From Natronorubrum texcoconense (GTDB lineage Archaea; Halobacteriota; Halobacteria; Halobacteriales; Natrialbaceae), in the NCBI RefSeq assembly GCF_900100335.1, contig NZ_FNFE01000002.1, positions 1-64,000 on the forward strand: a DNA stretch of 64,000 bases, read 5' to 3'. This document shows positions 32,357 to 41,851 of the stretch, one piece after another. The notes beneath the pieces were generated by a model. That model saw only the letters and a list, made by a program, of their open reading frames with translations. It was not told where the DNA came from and did not search any database. The position numbers and the translations under genes are program-made. Each line of letters starts with the position of its first letter. The first letter of the stretch is position 1.

Positions 32357-33589
32357 ATGACACCAACTCACTCGAGCGACGATCGGCGGGACTCGACCGT
32401 CCGATTCGAGTACGATCCCGCGACGATTCGGTTCGGTACCGGTTGCGTCGCGGAACTCGAGACCGAACTCGAGACGCAGGGACTCGAGCGCGCCCTGCTC
32501 GTCTGTGGCTCGACGGTCGGGAGCACGCCCGACGTGATCGATCCCGTCGAGGAGGGACTCGGCGACCGGCTCGCCCACATCTTCGACGAGACGACGCCGA
32601 AAAAGCGTCTGCAGACGGCCCTCGAGGGTCGCGACCGACTCGAGGATTACGACGCCGACGTCCTCGTGAGCCTCGGCGGCGGCAGCAGCCTCGACGTCGC
32701 GAAAGCTATCAGCGTCCTCGCGGCGACCGACCTCGGTCCGGCGGCCGCCGGCCGGGAGCTCGCCGAAACCGGTACGCTTCCGACCCCGGACGACGGGCTG
32801 ATTCCGATCGTCGCAATTCCAACGACACTCGCCGGGGCCGACCTCTCGATGGCCGGGGGGCTTACCGCCTCGCCCGACTCGGGACCGGTCGACGAGGAGA
32901 TCAGCGGCGGACTCTCGGCGCCGGGGCTGATGCCCGCCGCGGCGGTCTACGATCCGGAGCTGGTCGCGACCACTCCCGACTCAATCCTCGCGGGCTCCGC
33001 GATGAACGGGTTCGACAAGGGGATCGAGGCCATCTATTCGGCCGACGCGACGCCGGTGACCGACGCGACGGCCAGACACGGCCTCGAGAAACTCGAGGAC
33101 GGCCTCCGCGCGTTCGGCGACGGCGACCGCGAAATCGACACGTTCGAGACGATCCTCGAGGGGATCGTGTTGGTCCAGTACGGCATCTCCCGACCCAGCG
33201 GGTCGCTACTCTCGATCGTCCACGCCTTCGGTCACGGGCTGACCCACACCTACGACGTCCAGCAGGGGGCCGCCCACGCCGTCGTCGTCCCGTACGTCCT
33301 CGAGTACCTCTTCGAGCAGGAGGGAGTCGACACGCGAGAGGGGATGCTCGCGAACGCGCTGGGCGTTGACAACGCCGCGGATCACGGCGCTGCGGTCGTC
33401 GAAGCGGTCACCGAGATTCGAGACGGACTCGACCTCCCCGCGCGGCTTCGCGACGTCGACGGCCCCGAACCCGACGAGTTCACCGCGGTCGCCGAGTACG
33501 TGCTTGCCGACCGGCTGATGGCGAACGTACCGCCGGGACTGGACCCCTCCGTCGAGGATATCGAGGGGATTCTCGAAGAGGCGTGGTAG
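32357..33589 (+). CDS. Iron-containing alcohol dehydrogenase family protein
   Basis: A 410-residue group III (metal-dependent) dehydrogenase. The N-terminal Rossmann-like half includes RFGTGCVAELETEL and the NAD-binding GGGSSLDVAKA loop near residue 112. The helical half carries the metal site: Asp in VYDPELV, then the histidines in LLSIVHAFGHGLTHTYDVQQGAAH. The PTTLAGAD segment is also diagnostic. It reduces aldehydes or oxidises alcohols; substrate unknown. The frame is open from 32213, but the ATG at 32357 starts the acidic family-like N-terminus. Confidence 0.88.
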   Translation: MTPTHSSDDRRDSTVRFEYDPATIRFGTGCVAELETELETQGLERALLVCGSTVGSTPDVIDPVEEGLGDRLAHIFDETTPKKRLQTALEGRDRLEDYDADVLVSLGGGSSLDVAKAISVLAATDLGPAAAGRELAETGTLPTPDDGLIPIVAIPTTLAGADLSMAGGLTASPDSGPVDEEISGGLSAPGLMPAAAVYDPELVATTPDSILAGSAMNGFDKGIEAIYSADATPVTDATARHGLEKLEDGLRAFGDGDREIDTFETILEGIVLVQYGISRPSGSLLSIVHAFGHGLTHTYDVQQGAAHAVVVPYVLEYLFEQEGVDTREGMLANALGVDNAADHGAAVVEAVTEIRDGLDLPARLRDVDGPEPDEFTAVAEYVLADRLMANVPPGLDPSVEDIEGILEEAW

Positions 33590-33651
33590 GCGTACGGAGG
33601 GCGCGTGGAAGGCGGTAGGCGCTTGGCGGAGGTTTACCGGTGTTTCGCCGA

Positions 33652-34116
33652 TCACCGAGTAGGCGTCGATTCCACTGCCTGCGGCGGGCTGGCGCCTCGG
33701 CGTGGTGGTTGGAGTCCGTCCTCAATCGGGGAGAGCAGCCACGCGAGATAAATCGCGAGAATCGTGCCGATCGCCGCCAGAACGAACAACACCGTCGGAA
33801 CGGCGAGGTCGACGCCCTCGAGGAGCGAGAGTCCGAGGCCGCCGCTGAGAAGTGAGCCCATTGCGAAGTTCCGCACCCTCTCGGGGATGAGAGCACAGAG
33901 CCGTTGGCGCCAGTACGCCGCGTAACAAAAGCCACAGAGAGTCCCGAAGAGCACAGCACTGGGGCTCTCGAACGGATCTGGGAGCCCCGTCTCGCCCGTG
34001 ACGACGAAGAGGAAAATTGGGAGTCCGATCACGAGCCCGGCGAGTTCGCCGCGGCGACCGTCCGGGGTCGTCCACCCATCGTCGTCGCGGAACCACTCGA
34101 GAAAGGAGACGGCCAT
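33652..34116 (-). CDS. Four-TM membrane protein, unknown function
   Basis: The selected ATG gives a 154-residue protein (MAVSFLEWFRDDDGW...) with four hydrophobic segments, about 24-42 (LAGLVIGLPIFLFVV), 54-72, 88-108 and 111-135 (VPTVLFVLAAIGTILAIYLAWLL), and short Arg-rich cytosolic loops. The longer frame to 34143 would cover the promoter: the minus strand has GACATAATTATTGATCAA about 20-37 bp before this ATG, fitting a leaderless start here. Lies downstream of queC. Family unknown. Confidence 0.6.
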   Translation of the reverse strand: MAVSFLEWFRDDDGWTTPDGRRGELAGLVIGLPIFLFVVTGETGLPDPFESPSAVLFGTLCGFCYAAYWRQRLCALIPERVRNFAMGSLLSGGLGLSLLEGVDLAVPTVLFVLAAIGTILAIYLAWLLSPIEDGLQPPRRGASPPQAVESTPTR

Positions 34117-34194
34117 TGCTATCGGGTTGGACGTGTTGATCAATAATTATGTCGGTGGGATCGACTGTGACCTGTGGCTCAACGGCTCGGTCTA

Positions 34195-34935
34195 CTACTT
34201 GCCGGCTTCCTCGACGTACGACGGCCGCTCGGCGTACGCGATCGGATCCCGAACGCCGACGTTCTGGAACGCCTGTAGCCGGAACGCACACGAGTCGCAG
34301 GTCCCACAGGCTGGTTCGTTCTCGCGGTAACAGCTCCAGGTGTGTTCGTAGGGGACCTCGAGAGCAACCCCTCGCTCGGCGATCTCCGTCTTCGAGTCCT
34401 CGACGAACGGGGCCTCGATCGAGATCTCGGTCTCCGGTTTCGTCCCGACGTCGACGACCTGCTCGAACGCGTCGAAGAACTCGGGCCGGCAGTCCGGATA
34501 GCCCGCGAAATCCTCGCTGTGGGCGCCGATGAAGACGGCCTCGCAGTCGTTGGCCTCGGCGTAGGAGACGGCCATCGAGAGCAGGTTCGCGTTCCTGAAG
34601 GGAACGTACGAGGAAGGGATCTCGTCGCTGTCCATATCCGCGTCTTCGACGGCCAGCTCGTCGTCGGTGAGACTCGAGGCCCCGATCTCGGCGAGGTGGC
34701 CGGTCTCGATCCGCAGGAAGTCGGTAGCGTCGAGCTCGTCGGCGAGTCGGCGGGCACACTCGAGTTCCCGGTCCTCCGTTCGCTGGCCGTAGGAGGTGTG
34801 CAGCGCGTAGATCTCGTAGCCGCGGTCGCGAGCCTCATAGGCGGCGGTAGCGCTGTCCATGCCCCCCGAAAGGAGGACGACGGCGCGTTTCGAAGTCGAT
34901 TCGCCAGTCGTGGGAGCGTCGGTGGTATCAGTCAT
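34195..34935 (-). CDS. queC: 7-cyano-7-deazaguanine synthase
   Basis: A 246-residue ATP-dependent amidotransferase/nitrile synthase that converts 7-carboxy-7-deazaguanine to preQ0, the precursor of archaeosine in tRNA. The ATP-pyrophosphatase P-loop SGGMDS is at 23-28, the substrate region YVPFRNANLLSMAVS is near 105, and a zinc site is formed by the C-terminal cysteines in WSCYRENEPACGTCDSC. It follows queE by 6 bp, the last of the three pathway genes read right to left. Confidence 0.95.
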   Translation of the reverse strand: MTDTTDAPTTGESTSKRAVVLLSGGMDSATAAYEARDRGYEIYALHTSYGQRTEDRELECARRLADELDATDFLRIETGHLAEIGASSLTDDELAVEDADMDSDEIPSSYVPFRNANLLSMAVSYAEANDCEAVFIGAHSEDFAGYPDCRPEFFDAFEQVVDVGTKPETEISIEAPFVEDSKTEIAERGVALEVPYEHTWSCYRENEPACGTCDSCAFRLQAFQNVGVRDPIAYAERPSYVEEAGK

Positions 34936-34941
34936 TGCAAA

Positions 34942-35805
34942 TCACGTCTCGGGGGCGTCGTTCCAGAGGTCGACGTGGAGTCGCGGCGTGTACCGGAAGC
35001 CGTGGTCCATCGCCAACTGGGCGACTCGAGCGCGGGTCTCCTCGAGTCGCTCCCGCGTCGCGCCTTCGGGCATCAGGAGGACGTCGTCGTCCCGGATCGG
35101 GACGGACGCCGCGTCTCGGAGGTCGGCGAGCAACTCGAGAATCTCGGGCATGTCCTCCTCGTCGGTGACGACGAACTTCAGTTGGAACTCGTAGCTCTCG
35201 ACGAGGTCGGTGAGCGCCTCGAGATCGATCCGGTCGTTCTCGTGGCGCTCCGCCCACTCCCCTTCGCCCTGATTCGCGGCTCCCGTCGGTCGCCGCTCAT
35301 CGCTCCGAGATTCCTCCGGAATCTCGCTCCTTGGATCGCGTTCGGGTGTCGGCGTACTGCTCTCGAGTTTCGGGCTGATCGACGCGAGATCGATCGGCGC
35401 GTCGCGGGAGATCGTCCCGTTGGTCTCGACGGTGGTGTGATAGCCGCGCTCGTCGAGCGCCTCGAGCAGGTCGACACAGCCCTCGTGGATCATGGGCTCG
35501 CCGCCCGTGAGGACGACGTGCTCGGCCTGTTCGTACGACTCGATCTCCTCGAGGATCGCCTCGAGATCCAGCCAGGCGTGGGTCGGCTCCCAGGAGGTGT
35601 GATAGGAGTCGCAGAACCAACAGCGGAGGTTACAGCCGCTCGTGCGGACGAACACCGACGGAACGCCGGCGAGCGTTCCCTCCCCTTGCAGGGAGTAGAA
35701 CAGTTCGTTGATCGGGAGCTCGTCCGTCGACTCGCGGCCGCCCGCGTCGCCGTCGGTCGCGCTCGCTCGCGTCACCTCCCGATCGACCGAGTTCGAGACC
35801 GGCAT
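34942..35805 (-). CDS. queE: 7-carboxy-7-deazaguanine synthase (radical SAM)
   Basis: A 287-residue radical SAM enzyme that rearranges 6-carboxytetrahydropterin into 7-carboxy-7-deazaguanine. The 4Fe-4S ligands are Cys58, Cys62 and Cys65 (CNLRCWFC). The LQGEGTLAGVPSVFVRTSG lead-in and the GGEP motif (VVLTGGEPMIHEG) are present. An acidic and charged insertion around residues 155-190, with repeated Arg/Glu, is unlike the core and probably a halophile-specific surface loop. It lies 1 bp from queD and 6 bp from queC, so the three genes form one operon. Confidence 0.94.
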   Translation of the reverse strand: MPVSNSVDREVTRASATDGDAGGRESTDELPINELFYSLQGEGTLAGVPSVFVRTSGCNLRCWFCDSYHTSWEPTHAWLDLEAILEEIESYEQAEHVVLTGGEPMIHEGCVDLLEALDERGYHTTVETNGTISRDAPIDLASISPKLESSTPTPERDPRSEIPEESRSDERRPTGAANQGEGEWAERHENDRIDLEALTDLVESYEFQLKFVVTDEEDMPEILELLADLRDAASVPIRDDDVLLMPEGATRERLEETRARVAQLAMDHGFRYTPRLHVDLWNDAPET

Positions 35806-35806
35806 C

Positions 35807-36295
35807 TCAGAACCGGCTCCCGCCGCAGAGTTCGCTCGTTTCGTTGACCTGAACGCCGATTTCGGTGACGTTCTCGGGCAGCGCGGCCTCGAGCTTTCGC
35901 TCCAGGATGACGCTCATCACCTCCGCCGTCGGCGGATGCTCGAGGACGATCACGCCGTCGTCGTCGCCGGCCGCCTCGAAGGCCTCCACGAGGGGGTCGC
36001 CCGCCTCGAGGAGGAACATGTGATCCCACTCGTCGATGACGTCGGTAATATCGCCTTTGTCGGCGACCCACCCCTCTTCGGTCAGTTCGCCGACGACGGT
36101 GACGGCGACCTCGTAGTTGTGACCGTGGGGTCGCGAGCACTTCCCGTCGTGGTGGAGAATCCGGTGCCCGGTGCTGATTCTGATCGGTCGATCCCGGCCG
36201 ACGTGGAGAACGCGCTCGGTCCCGATAATCGCATCCTCGCCGCCGTCGGCACCGATTTCGTCCCGTCGATCGGACGTCGTTGCTCGTCCAGTCAT
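35807..36295 (-). CDS. queD: 6-carboxytetrahydropterin synthase
   Basis: A 162-residue member of the 6-pyruvoyltetrahydropterin synthase family acting first in preQ0 synthesis. The zinc ligands are His44, His57 and His59 (STGHRILHHDGKCSRPHGHNYEV), with Cys53 as catalytic base. A second His/Glu pair lies in DEWDHMFLLEAGD and the HPPTAEVMSVILE end is typical. It is the first gene of the queD-queE-queC operon. The N-terminal 30 residues are a polar extension. Confidence 0.93.
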   Translation of the reverse strand: MTGRATTSDRRDEIGADGGEDAIIGTERVLHVGRDRPIRISTGHRILHHDGKCSRPHGHNYEVAVTVVGELTEEGWVADKGDITDVIDEWDHMFLLEAGDPLVEAFEAAGDDDGVIVLEHPPTAEVMSVILERKLEAALPENVTEIGVQVNETSELCGGSRF

Positions 36296-36573
36296 ATCAT
36301 GGTATTCTCACAAGAGCACTTAACTGTGGTCCACTCGGTGCGTTGCCACACGAATGTGGACGGACAGGGCCGCAGGTACACGACTACGCACGGAAGGCTC
36401 GAGCGACGTACCGCACTCGCTAGCGAGCGAAATCTGAACGGCTCAAAAAGTACGAGGTCTCTGCGAGACCGCGGTCGGAACCGGCGAGCGTGGCGAAGCT
36501 ACCCGGTCTCGACTCCGCCCGCACCACCTTCCACCGGGTAGTGACTACCTGCAGTCGTTCGCGAGCGACGCCT

Positions 36574-36930
36574 TCAGTCCTTGAGCTGATCCTGCAGCCT
36601 GTTTTTGGCTTCAGTTCGTCGTTTCCGAGAAAACTGCGGGCGCTCGTCGGAGAAGTCGACTTCGATTTCGTCGAGCGTCCGCCGATAGATGTTCGTCCGC
36701 CGGCCCTCTTCGGAGAGCTGTCGGCCCTCGCAGGTCAACAGTCCGGCGTCGACGAGTTCTTCGATGCGACGATAACACGTCGCGATCGGAATCTCGATAT
36801 CGTTACTCAGTGCCTGTGCCGATTTCGGTGTGCCTGCAGCACAGAGAATCTCTGCGCTGTATTTGTTCCCGAGCGCTGAAAGAACCGTGGTCGAGTCCGC
36901 CTCGGGTCGTTCCCTCCGACTATGAGACAT
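36574..36930 (-). CDS. Winged-helix transcriptional regulator (ArsR-like)
   Basis: A 118-residue regulator. Residues 17-75 read as a winged helix: VLSALGNKYSAEILCAAGTPKSAQALSN, then the recognition region IPIATCYRRIEELVDAGLLTCEGRQLSEEGRRTNIYRRT. The C-terminal charged helix (KRRTEAKNRLQDQLKD) could mediate dimerisation. No effector domain is visible. It sits upstream of queD on the same strand but 278 bp away, so a role in archaeosine genes is not implied. An AT-rich segment precedes its start. Confidence 0.8.
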   Translation of the reverse strand: MSHSRRERPEADSTTVLSALGNKYSAEILCAAGTPKSAQALSNDIEIPIATCYRRIEELVDAGLLTCEGRQLSEEGRRTNIYRRTLDEIEVDFSDERPQFSRKRRTEAKNRLQDQLKD

Positions 36931-37121
36931 CGTTCACTGTGTACTGAATTATCAAGATTTAATCTTGTGGTTGTTTCGGGACCGGTTTTATAAGCTCGAG
37001 CGACGATCGTCGAACAGTATAGACGGCTGACACTGTGGCGTCGAGTACCAGCGCAGCGGTGACCGCGGGCCCGAACCGATACCTCGATACTCGTTTCACT
37101 CCGCGGCCCGAACGAGGCGTC

Positions 37122-37811
37122 ATGAACGTCGCGGTCGTCACCGTCGGAGACGAACTGCTCGCCGGACGGACGATAAACACCAACGCAACCTGGCTCTGTG
37201 ACCGGCTCAGCGACCGCGGCGTCTCGGTCGAGCGCGTCACAACGATCCCCGACCGAATCGGTGACATCGCTCGCGTCGTCAACGAGTACCGGGCCGAGTA
37301 CGACGCCGTGATCGTCACCGGCGGCCTCGGACCGACGCACGACGACGTCACCATGGCGGGCGTCGCCGCCGCCGTCGGCCGCTCGCTCGAGGAACACGAG
37401 GGCGCGCTCGCCTGGCTCGAGGACGACGGCTACTCGCGTGCCGACCTGACCGAAGGGACCGCCGACCTGCCGACGGGAGCACGCGCGCTGCACAACGAGG
37501 CGGGGGTCGCACCCGGGGCCGTCCTCGAGGGCATCTACGTGCTCCCGGGCGTCCCCTCGGAGATGAAAGCGATGTTCGAGTCGATCGAGTCCGAGTTTTC
37601 GGGGACCGCGACGTACCGCGAGGAGGTCGTCGCCGACGAACCGGAGAGCGCCTTACTCGATCGAATTGCCGAAGTCCGAGACCGGTTCGACGTCGCGGTC
37701 GGCAGCTATCCGGGTGGATCGGTTCGGCTCTCGCTCGAGGGGACCGACGAGGCGACGGTCGCTGCGGCCGCAGCGTGGCTCCGCGAGCGCGTCGACGAAC
37801 CCGAAGAATAA
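37122..37811 (+). CDS. CinA/molybdopterin-binding domain protein
   Basis: A 229-residue protein with the N-terminal domain of CinA (competence/damage-inducible A), related to the MoeA/MogA molybdopterin-binding fold. It contains VTVGDELLAGRTINTNATWL, the VIVTGGLGPTHDDVT loop (binding of a nucleotide or pterin) and the YVLPGVPSEMKAMF segment. The amidohydrolase domain found in bacterial CinA is absent. Possibly acts in pyridine nucleotide salvage or repair; unproven here. The ATG at 37122 starts the first strand directly. Confidence 0.85.
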   Translation: MNVAVVTVGDELLAGRTINTNATWLCDRLSDRGVSVERVTTIPDRIGDIARVVNEYRAEYDAVIVTGGLGPTHDDVTMAGVAAAVGRSLEEHEGALAWLEDDGYSRADLTEGTADLPTGARALHNEAGVAPGAVLEGIYVLPGVPSEMKAMFESIESEFSGTATYREEVVADEPESALLDRIAEVRDRFDVAVGSYPGGSVRLSLEGTDEATVAAAAAWLRERVDEPEE

Positions 37812-37839
37812 CCGTCGACGTTCGACGGCCAGCGGTTCG

Positions 37840-37965
37840 TTATCGGTACAGATAGGCGAGCCAGCCGATCGTCACGAGCAGACTCAGTGCCAGGACCCCC
37901 CAGCCGGCGATCTCCATCGGCAGTTCCGTCTCCGCCTCGAGCACGGCGAACGCGAGTTGGTTCAT
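37840..37965 (-). CDS. 41-aa single-pass membrane protein
   Basis: A small open frame coding MNQLAFAVLEAETELPMEIA followed by the hydrophobic helix GWGVLALSLLVTIGWLAYLY and a final Arg. One membrane segment with an acidic outside part and a basic last residue is a typical layout for haloarchaeal mini-proteins. It lies in the gap between the CinA-domain and NAD-kinase-like genes and is read in the opposite direction. Coding potential is supported by the composition, but not by a known family. Confidence 0.5.
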   Translation of the reverse strand: MNQLAFAVLEAETELPMEIAGWGVLALSLLVTIGWLAYLYR

Positions 37966-38124
37966 GTTCGGCGGTGTGTTCCCATCCCTCTTAATCTTTC
38001 AGAATCCCGATGGGGAGCAGTTCTCGACGTCGCTCCGCGGGAGAGACGCCCGGCGGTCGTCGCCCGCTCCCTCCTGCGCCGAAAACACCACACGGCTTTT
38101 GGATCGGCTTCCCCTAACTCTGGT

Positions 38125-39198
38125 ATGGAGTCTCTCGGTGTCGTCGTGAACCCGATCGCGGGAATGGGCGGTCGGGTCGGATTGAAGGGAACCGACGGCA
38201 AACTCGAGGAGGCGCGACGCCGCGGGGCCGAGCCGCGTGCGCCTGAGCGGGCGCGAGAAGCACTGCAAGCGCTTCACCGGCGGACACCGGAGGTGACCGT
38301 CTACACGGCCGCGGACGTGATGGGCGAGCGTGCGGTGCGAGACGCCGGTTACGACCCCGTGGTTGTCTACGATCCGGCAACTGCCGAGACGACCGCGGCG
38401 GACACGCGGGCGGCGGTCGAGGCCTTCCTCGAGCGCGACGTCGATCTCGTGCTCTTCGTCGGCGGCGACGGGACGGCCGTCGACGTCGCCCGGGTACTGG
38501 AGAAAGAAAGCGATGACGTGACGCCGATGCTCGGCGTCCCCGCCGGCGTCAAGATCTACTCCTCGGTGTTCGCGGTGACGCCAGCCGACGCGGGCAGAAT
38601 CGCCGCGGAGTTCGACCGCGTCGCCGACCGGGAAGTCAACGACATCGACGAGGAGGCCTACCGCGAGGGGGAGGTCCGGACGGAACTGCGGGCCGTCATC
38701 CCGGTTCCCGTCGCGCCCGACGTCCAGTCGAGCAAGCAGGTCTCGAGCGGGAACGTCGACTCGCTCGCTGCAGGGTTCGCCCGCGAGATCGACGGGGAAC
38801 GAACGTACGTCTTCGGTCCCGGCGGCACCGTCGGAGCCATCGAGCGGGAACTGGGAATCGACCCCTCGCCGCTCGGCGTCGACGTCTGGCGCGACGGCGA
38901 ACTCCTCGCCCGCGACGCCTCCGAGAGCGAGATCCTCGCCGTTCTCGAGGGACCGGTGACGATCGTCGTCTCACCGATCGGCGGACAGGGGTTTCTCTTC
39001 GGCCGCGGCAACCACCAGCTCTCGCCGGCGGTCATCCGGCGCGCCGACGAGATCGAGGTCGTCGCCTCGGGGACGAAACTGGACGGCATCGACGCACTGC
39101 GCGTCGATACCGACGACCGCGAACTCGACGACGAGCTTCGCGGCTGGATGCAGGTCCGAACGGGGCGGTTTACGACCCGACTCGTGAAGCTTGTTTAA
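38125..39198 (+). CDS. ATP-NAD kinase family protein
   Basis: A 357-residue protein of the ATP-NAD kinase superfamily. NPIAGMGGRVGLKGTDG at the N-terminus and VGGDGTAVDVAR (GGDGT at 113-117) form the nucleotide-binding core. The later half holds IGGQGFLFGRGNHQLSP, typical of the archaeal subgroup that has a role different from the standard NAD kinase. Substrate is uncertain. The frame is open from 37666 through non-coding sequence; the ATG at 38125 starts the core strand. Confidence 0.85.
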   Translation: MESLGVVVNPIAGMGGRVGLKGTDGKLEEARRRGAEPRAPERAREALQALHRRTPEVTVYTAADVMGERAVRDAGYDPVVVYDPATAETTAADTRAAVEAFLERDVDLVLFVGGDGTAVDVARVLEKESDDVTPMLGVPAGVKIYSSVFAVTPADAGRIAAEFDRVADREVNDIDEEAYREGEVRTELRAVIPVPVAPDVQSSKQVSSGNVDSLAAGFAREIDGERTYVFGPGGTVGAIERELGIDPSPLGVDVWRDGELLARDASESEILAVLEGPVTIVVSPIGGQGFLFGRGNHQLSPAVIRRADEIEVVASGTKLDGIDALRVDTDDRELDDELRGWMQVRTGRFTTRLVKLV

Positions 39199-39302
39199 GG
39201 TATCGATAGGGGCAGCCCTCACAACCAACCATATTACTATCCGATTCAGATATAAGGATGGTATAGTCAAGATTAAGGTGTCGTCGTTCCATAGATGTCC
39301 AT

Positions 39303-40334
39303 ATGGAAACGCGGAAAGTGCAGCGACTGGGTCCGTCGACGCTTGCCATGACCCTCCCCGCAGAATGGGCGTCCGAACACGATGTCGAGAAAGGCGACGA
39401 GGTCTCCCTGCGAACCAGCGGGAAAGGGACGCTCACCGTCATGCCCGAATCGGCGAGCTCCGAGGAGACGGAGGCGATCATCCACGCCGACGACCTCGAC
39501 GCCGACGCCGTCGAGCGCGCGATCGTCGCGCAGTACGTACTCGGCCGCCGCGTCATTCGGATCGACACCGAAGACGGCGCGCTCGAGTCCGACCACATCA
39601 ACGCCGTCTATCAGGCAGAAACCCAGCTGATGGGACTCGGCGTCATCGAGGAGACCCCCGAGAGCATCTCGATCCGGTGTTCGGTCGATCCCGAGGACTT
39701 CACGCTCGACAACCTCTTAGAGCGCCTCGAGCGAACCGGACAGACGATGCGCGGCGAGGGCATCAAAGCGTTGGCCCACGGCAACCCCGATCTCGCCCAG
39801 CGCGCCCTGAACCGGGAACGGCAGGCGAACAAGATCTTCGTCCTCCTGCTTCGATTGATCTTTACGGCCTACCAGAACCCGAACCTCGCGCGTGCGGTCG
39901 GTCTCAACACCGGGTTCCCGCTGATCGGCTACCGATCGATCGCGAAGAACCTCGAGCTGACGGCGGACAACGGCGAGGACATCGCCGATATCGTCATCGA
40001 GACGGAGGGCCACAGCCTCAACGTCGATAGCTCGGTCATGCGCGACATCCGCGAACTGAACGAGCTGGTCGACGAGATCACCTCCCTCGCCGTCGAGGCC
40101 GCCGTCGAACGCGACTACGACAAGTCCAACCAGGTCCGAGCGATGTTCCACGAGATCTCCGATCAGGAGAAGGAGATTCTCGCCGAACTCCCCGAGATGG
40201 ACAACGAGGATCTGCTTCGCGTTCGAGAGGTGCTCGTCAGCCTCCAGCAGACCGCTCAGTACGCGATGCGAAACGCCGAGATCGCGGCGAACCTCGCGCT
40301 GAACGAGGAGTCCGAACACACGACGATCAACTGA
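39303..40334 (+). CDS. PhoU-type regulator with AbrB-like N-terminus
   Basis: A 343-residue phosphate-signalling type protein. Residues 1-50 form a SpoVT/AbrB-like swapped-hairpin (VQRLGPSTLAMTLPAEWASEH, VEKGDEVSLRTSGKGTLTV), usually DNA-binding. Residues about 110-335 contain two PhoU helical bundles, with NKIFVLLLRLIFTAYQNP and the NSSVMRDIRELNELVDEI-type segment bearing acidic metal-binding motifs. This fusion is common in haloarchaea and is thought to link phosphate status to gene control. No pst transporter genes are close by. Confidence 0.85.
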   Translation: METRKVQRLGPSTLAMTLPAEWASEHDVEKGDEVSLRTSGKGTLTVMPESASSEETEAIIHADDLDADAVERAIVAQYVLGRRVIRIDTEDGALESDHINAVYQAETQLMGLGVIEETPESISIRCSVDPEDFTLDNLLERLERTGQTMRGEGIKALAHGNPDLAQRALNRERQANKIFVLLLRLIFTAYQNPNLARAVGLNTGFPLIGYRSIAKNLELTADNGEDIADIVIETEGHSLNVDSSVMRDIRELNELVDEITSLAVEAAVERDYDKSNQVRAMFHEISDQEKEILAELPEMDNEDLLRVREVLVSLQQTAQYAMRNAEIAANLALNEESEHTTIN

Positions 40335-40495
40335 GGACGTCCCGTTCGGGACGACCCGTCGGGTCGGCCGTGTCCACCGATTTTCCGTTCCGTCGCTCGA
40401 GGCGACGAGACACGTTGCCGACGAGTGTCGACGAACTGGCCCGCGGGTATTTCGGTTCGAAAGGATAATCGGAACGGCTACCGCAGCTATAGCCG

Positions 40496-41785
40496 ATGCG
40501 GGACCTCGCTCGTCGGATCGTCGCGCAGTTCGCGGTCGACCGACGAGTGCTCGCGCTGGCGTTCGCCCGGATGGCGGACGGCGTCGGCAACTCGTTTCTG
40601 ATCATCGTCATCCCGCTGTACGTGGCGAGCGACATCGTCGGCGGGGCCACGTTCGGCCTCGAGGAGGCGATGGTGATCGGAATTATCCTCTCCCTGTTCG
40701 GCTTCCTGAACAGTAGCTTCCAGCCGTTTACCGGTCGCCTCTCCGACCGGGTGGGCCGTCGAAAGCCGTTCATTTTGATCGGGCTCGGCGGACTCGCCGT
40801 GACGAACCTCTCGTACATCTTCGCGGAGTCGTACCTCTCGCTGCTGGTGATCCGCGGCTTACAGGGCGTCAGCGTCTCCTTCATCGTCCCGGCGTCGATC
40901 GCGCTCGTCAACGAACTCGCGACGACGCAGGACCGGGGTGGCAACATGGGCGTCTACAACACGTTTCGACTGATCGGGTTCGGCGCCGGTCCCATCGCCG
41001 CCGGGGCGGTCGTCAACCTCGGACCGTACGCGATACCGACGGGCCTGGAAGTCACCGGTTTCGACGCGGTCTTCTACATCGCGACGGTGACGGCGCTGAT
41101 CAGCTACCTGCTCGTCACTATCCTCATCTCCGACCCCGACGCGACGAAGGCGAACGCGGGCGCGGACCTCTCGATCGCGATCCGCGACCCGACCGGCAAA
41201 CGGCTGCTCGATCCGATCTTTACCCTCGGCGTCGCCTCGCTGTTCATGGCGGCCGCGATCGCCCTGTTCGCGACGATTCAACCCCAGGTCAACGCTCGCC
41301 TCGAGCAGGGATCGACCTGGTTCGGACTCCAGTTCGCGGCCTTCATCCTCGCGCAGGTCCTGTTGCAGACGCCGATCGGTCGGGCCAGCGACTACTACGG
41401 ACGACGGCCGTTCATCGTCGGCGGGATGATCCTATTGATCCCGACGACGCTCGTCCAGGGCTTTCTCTTCTCGTCGGAACTCATGTTCGTCGCTCGCCTC
41501 GCACAGGGCATCGCGGGCGCGATGGTGTTCGCACCGTCGCTCGCGCTGGCGGGCGACCTCGCAGGCGAAGGGGAATCCGGCTCGAAGCTCTCGATTCTGA
41601 CGATGGCCTTCGGCTACGGGATCGCCATCGGCCCGCTCTCCTCGGGCGCGCTCGTCGGCTACGGCTTTTACGTTCCGTTCGTCTTCGGCACCGTCCTCGC
41701 CGTCTTCGGCACGATTCTCGTCTACACGCAGATCGAGGAGACGCTCGAGACCACGCGGCCGGTCCCGGTCGTCGGGAGCGATTGA
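40496..41785 (+). CDS. MFS transporter
   Basis: A 429-residue major-facilitator protein with about 12 membrane helices in two six-helix halves. The cytosolic GRLSDRVGRRKPFIL motif (loop 2-3) appears near residue 85 and its second-half counterpart GRASDYYGRRPFIV near residue 296. A charged loop joins the halves near residues 215-235. Substrate (drug, sugar or organic ion) cannot be predicted. No regulator or pathway gene adjoins it. Confidence 0.9.
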   Translation: MRDLARRIVAQFAVDRRVLALAFARMADGVGNSFLIIVIPLYVASDIVGGATFGLEEAMVIGIILSLFGFLNSSFQPFTGRLSDRVGRRKPFILIGLGGLAVTNLSYIFAESYLSLLVIRGLQGVSVSFIVPASIALVNELATTQDRGGNMGVYNTFRLIGFGAGPIAAGAVVNLGPYAIPTGLEVTGFDAVFYIATVTALISYLLVTILISDPDATKANAGADLSIAIRDPTGKRLLDPIFTLGVASLFMAAAIALFATIQPQVNARLEQGSTWFGLQFAAFILAQVLLQTPIGRASDYYGRRPFIVGGMILLIPTTLVQGFLFSSELMFVARLAQGIAGAMVFAPSLALAGDLAGEGESGSKLSILTMAFGYGIAIGPLSSGALVGYGFYVPFVFGTVLAVFGTILVYTQIEETLETTRPVPVVGSD

Positions 41786-41851
41786 CCGAACGAGAGGCGA
41801 GCGCCGACCGGAGGCCGTACTCCTTTGGCACACGATACCGTACCAACTCGT

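Noticed and set aside
36440-36560. Possible tRNA or riboswitch between queD and the winged-helix gene
   Set aside because: Two hairpins (GGTCTC/GAGACC and CTACCCGG/CCGGGTAG) are present, but there is no T-loop or D-arm sequence and no known preQ1 riboswitch pattern.
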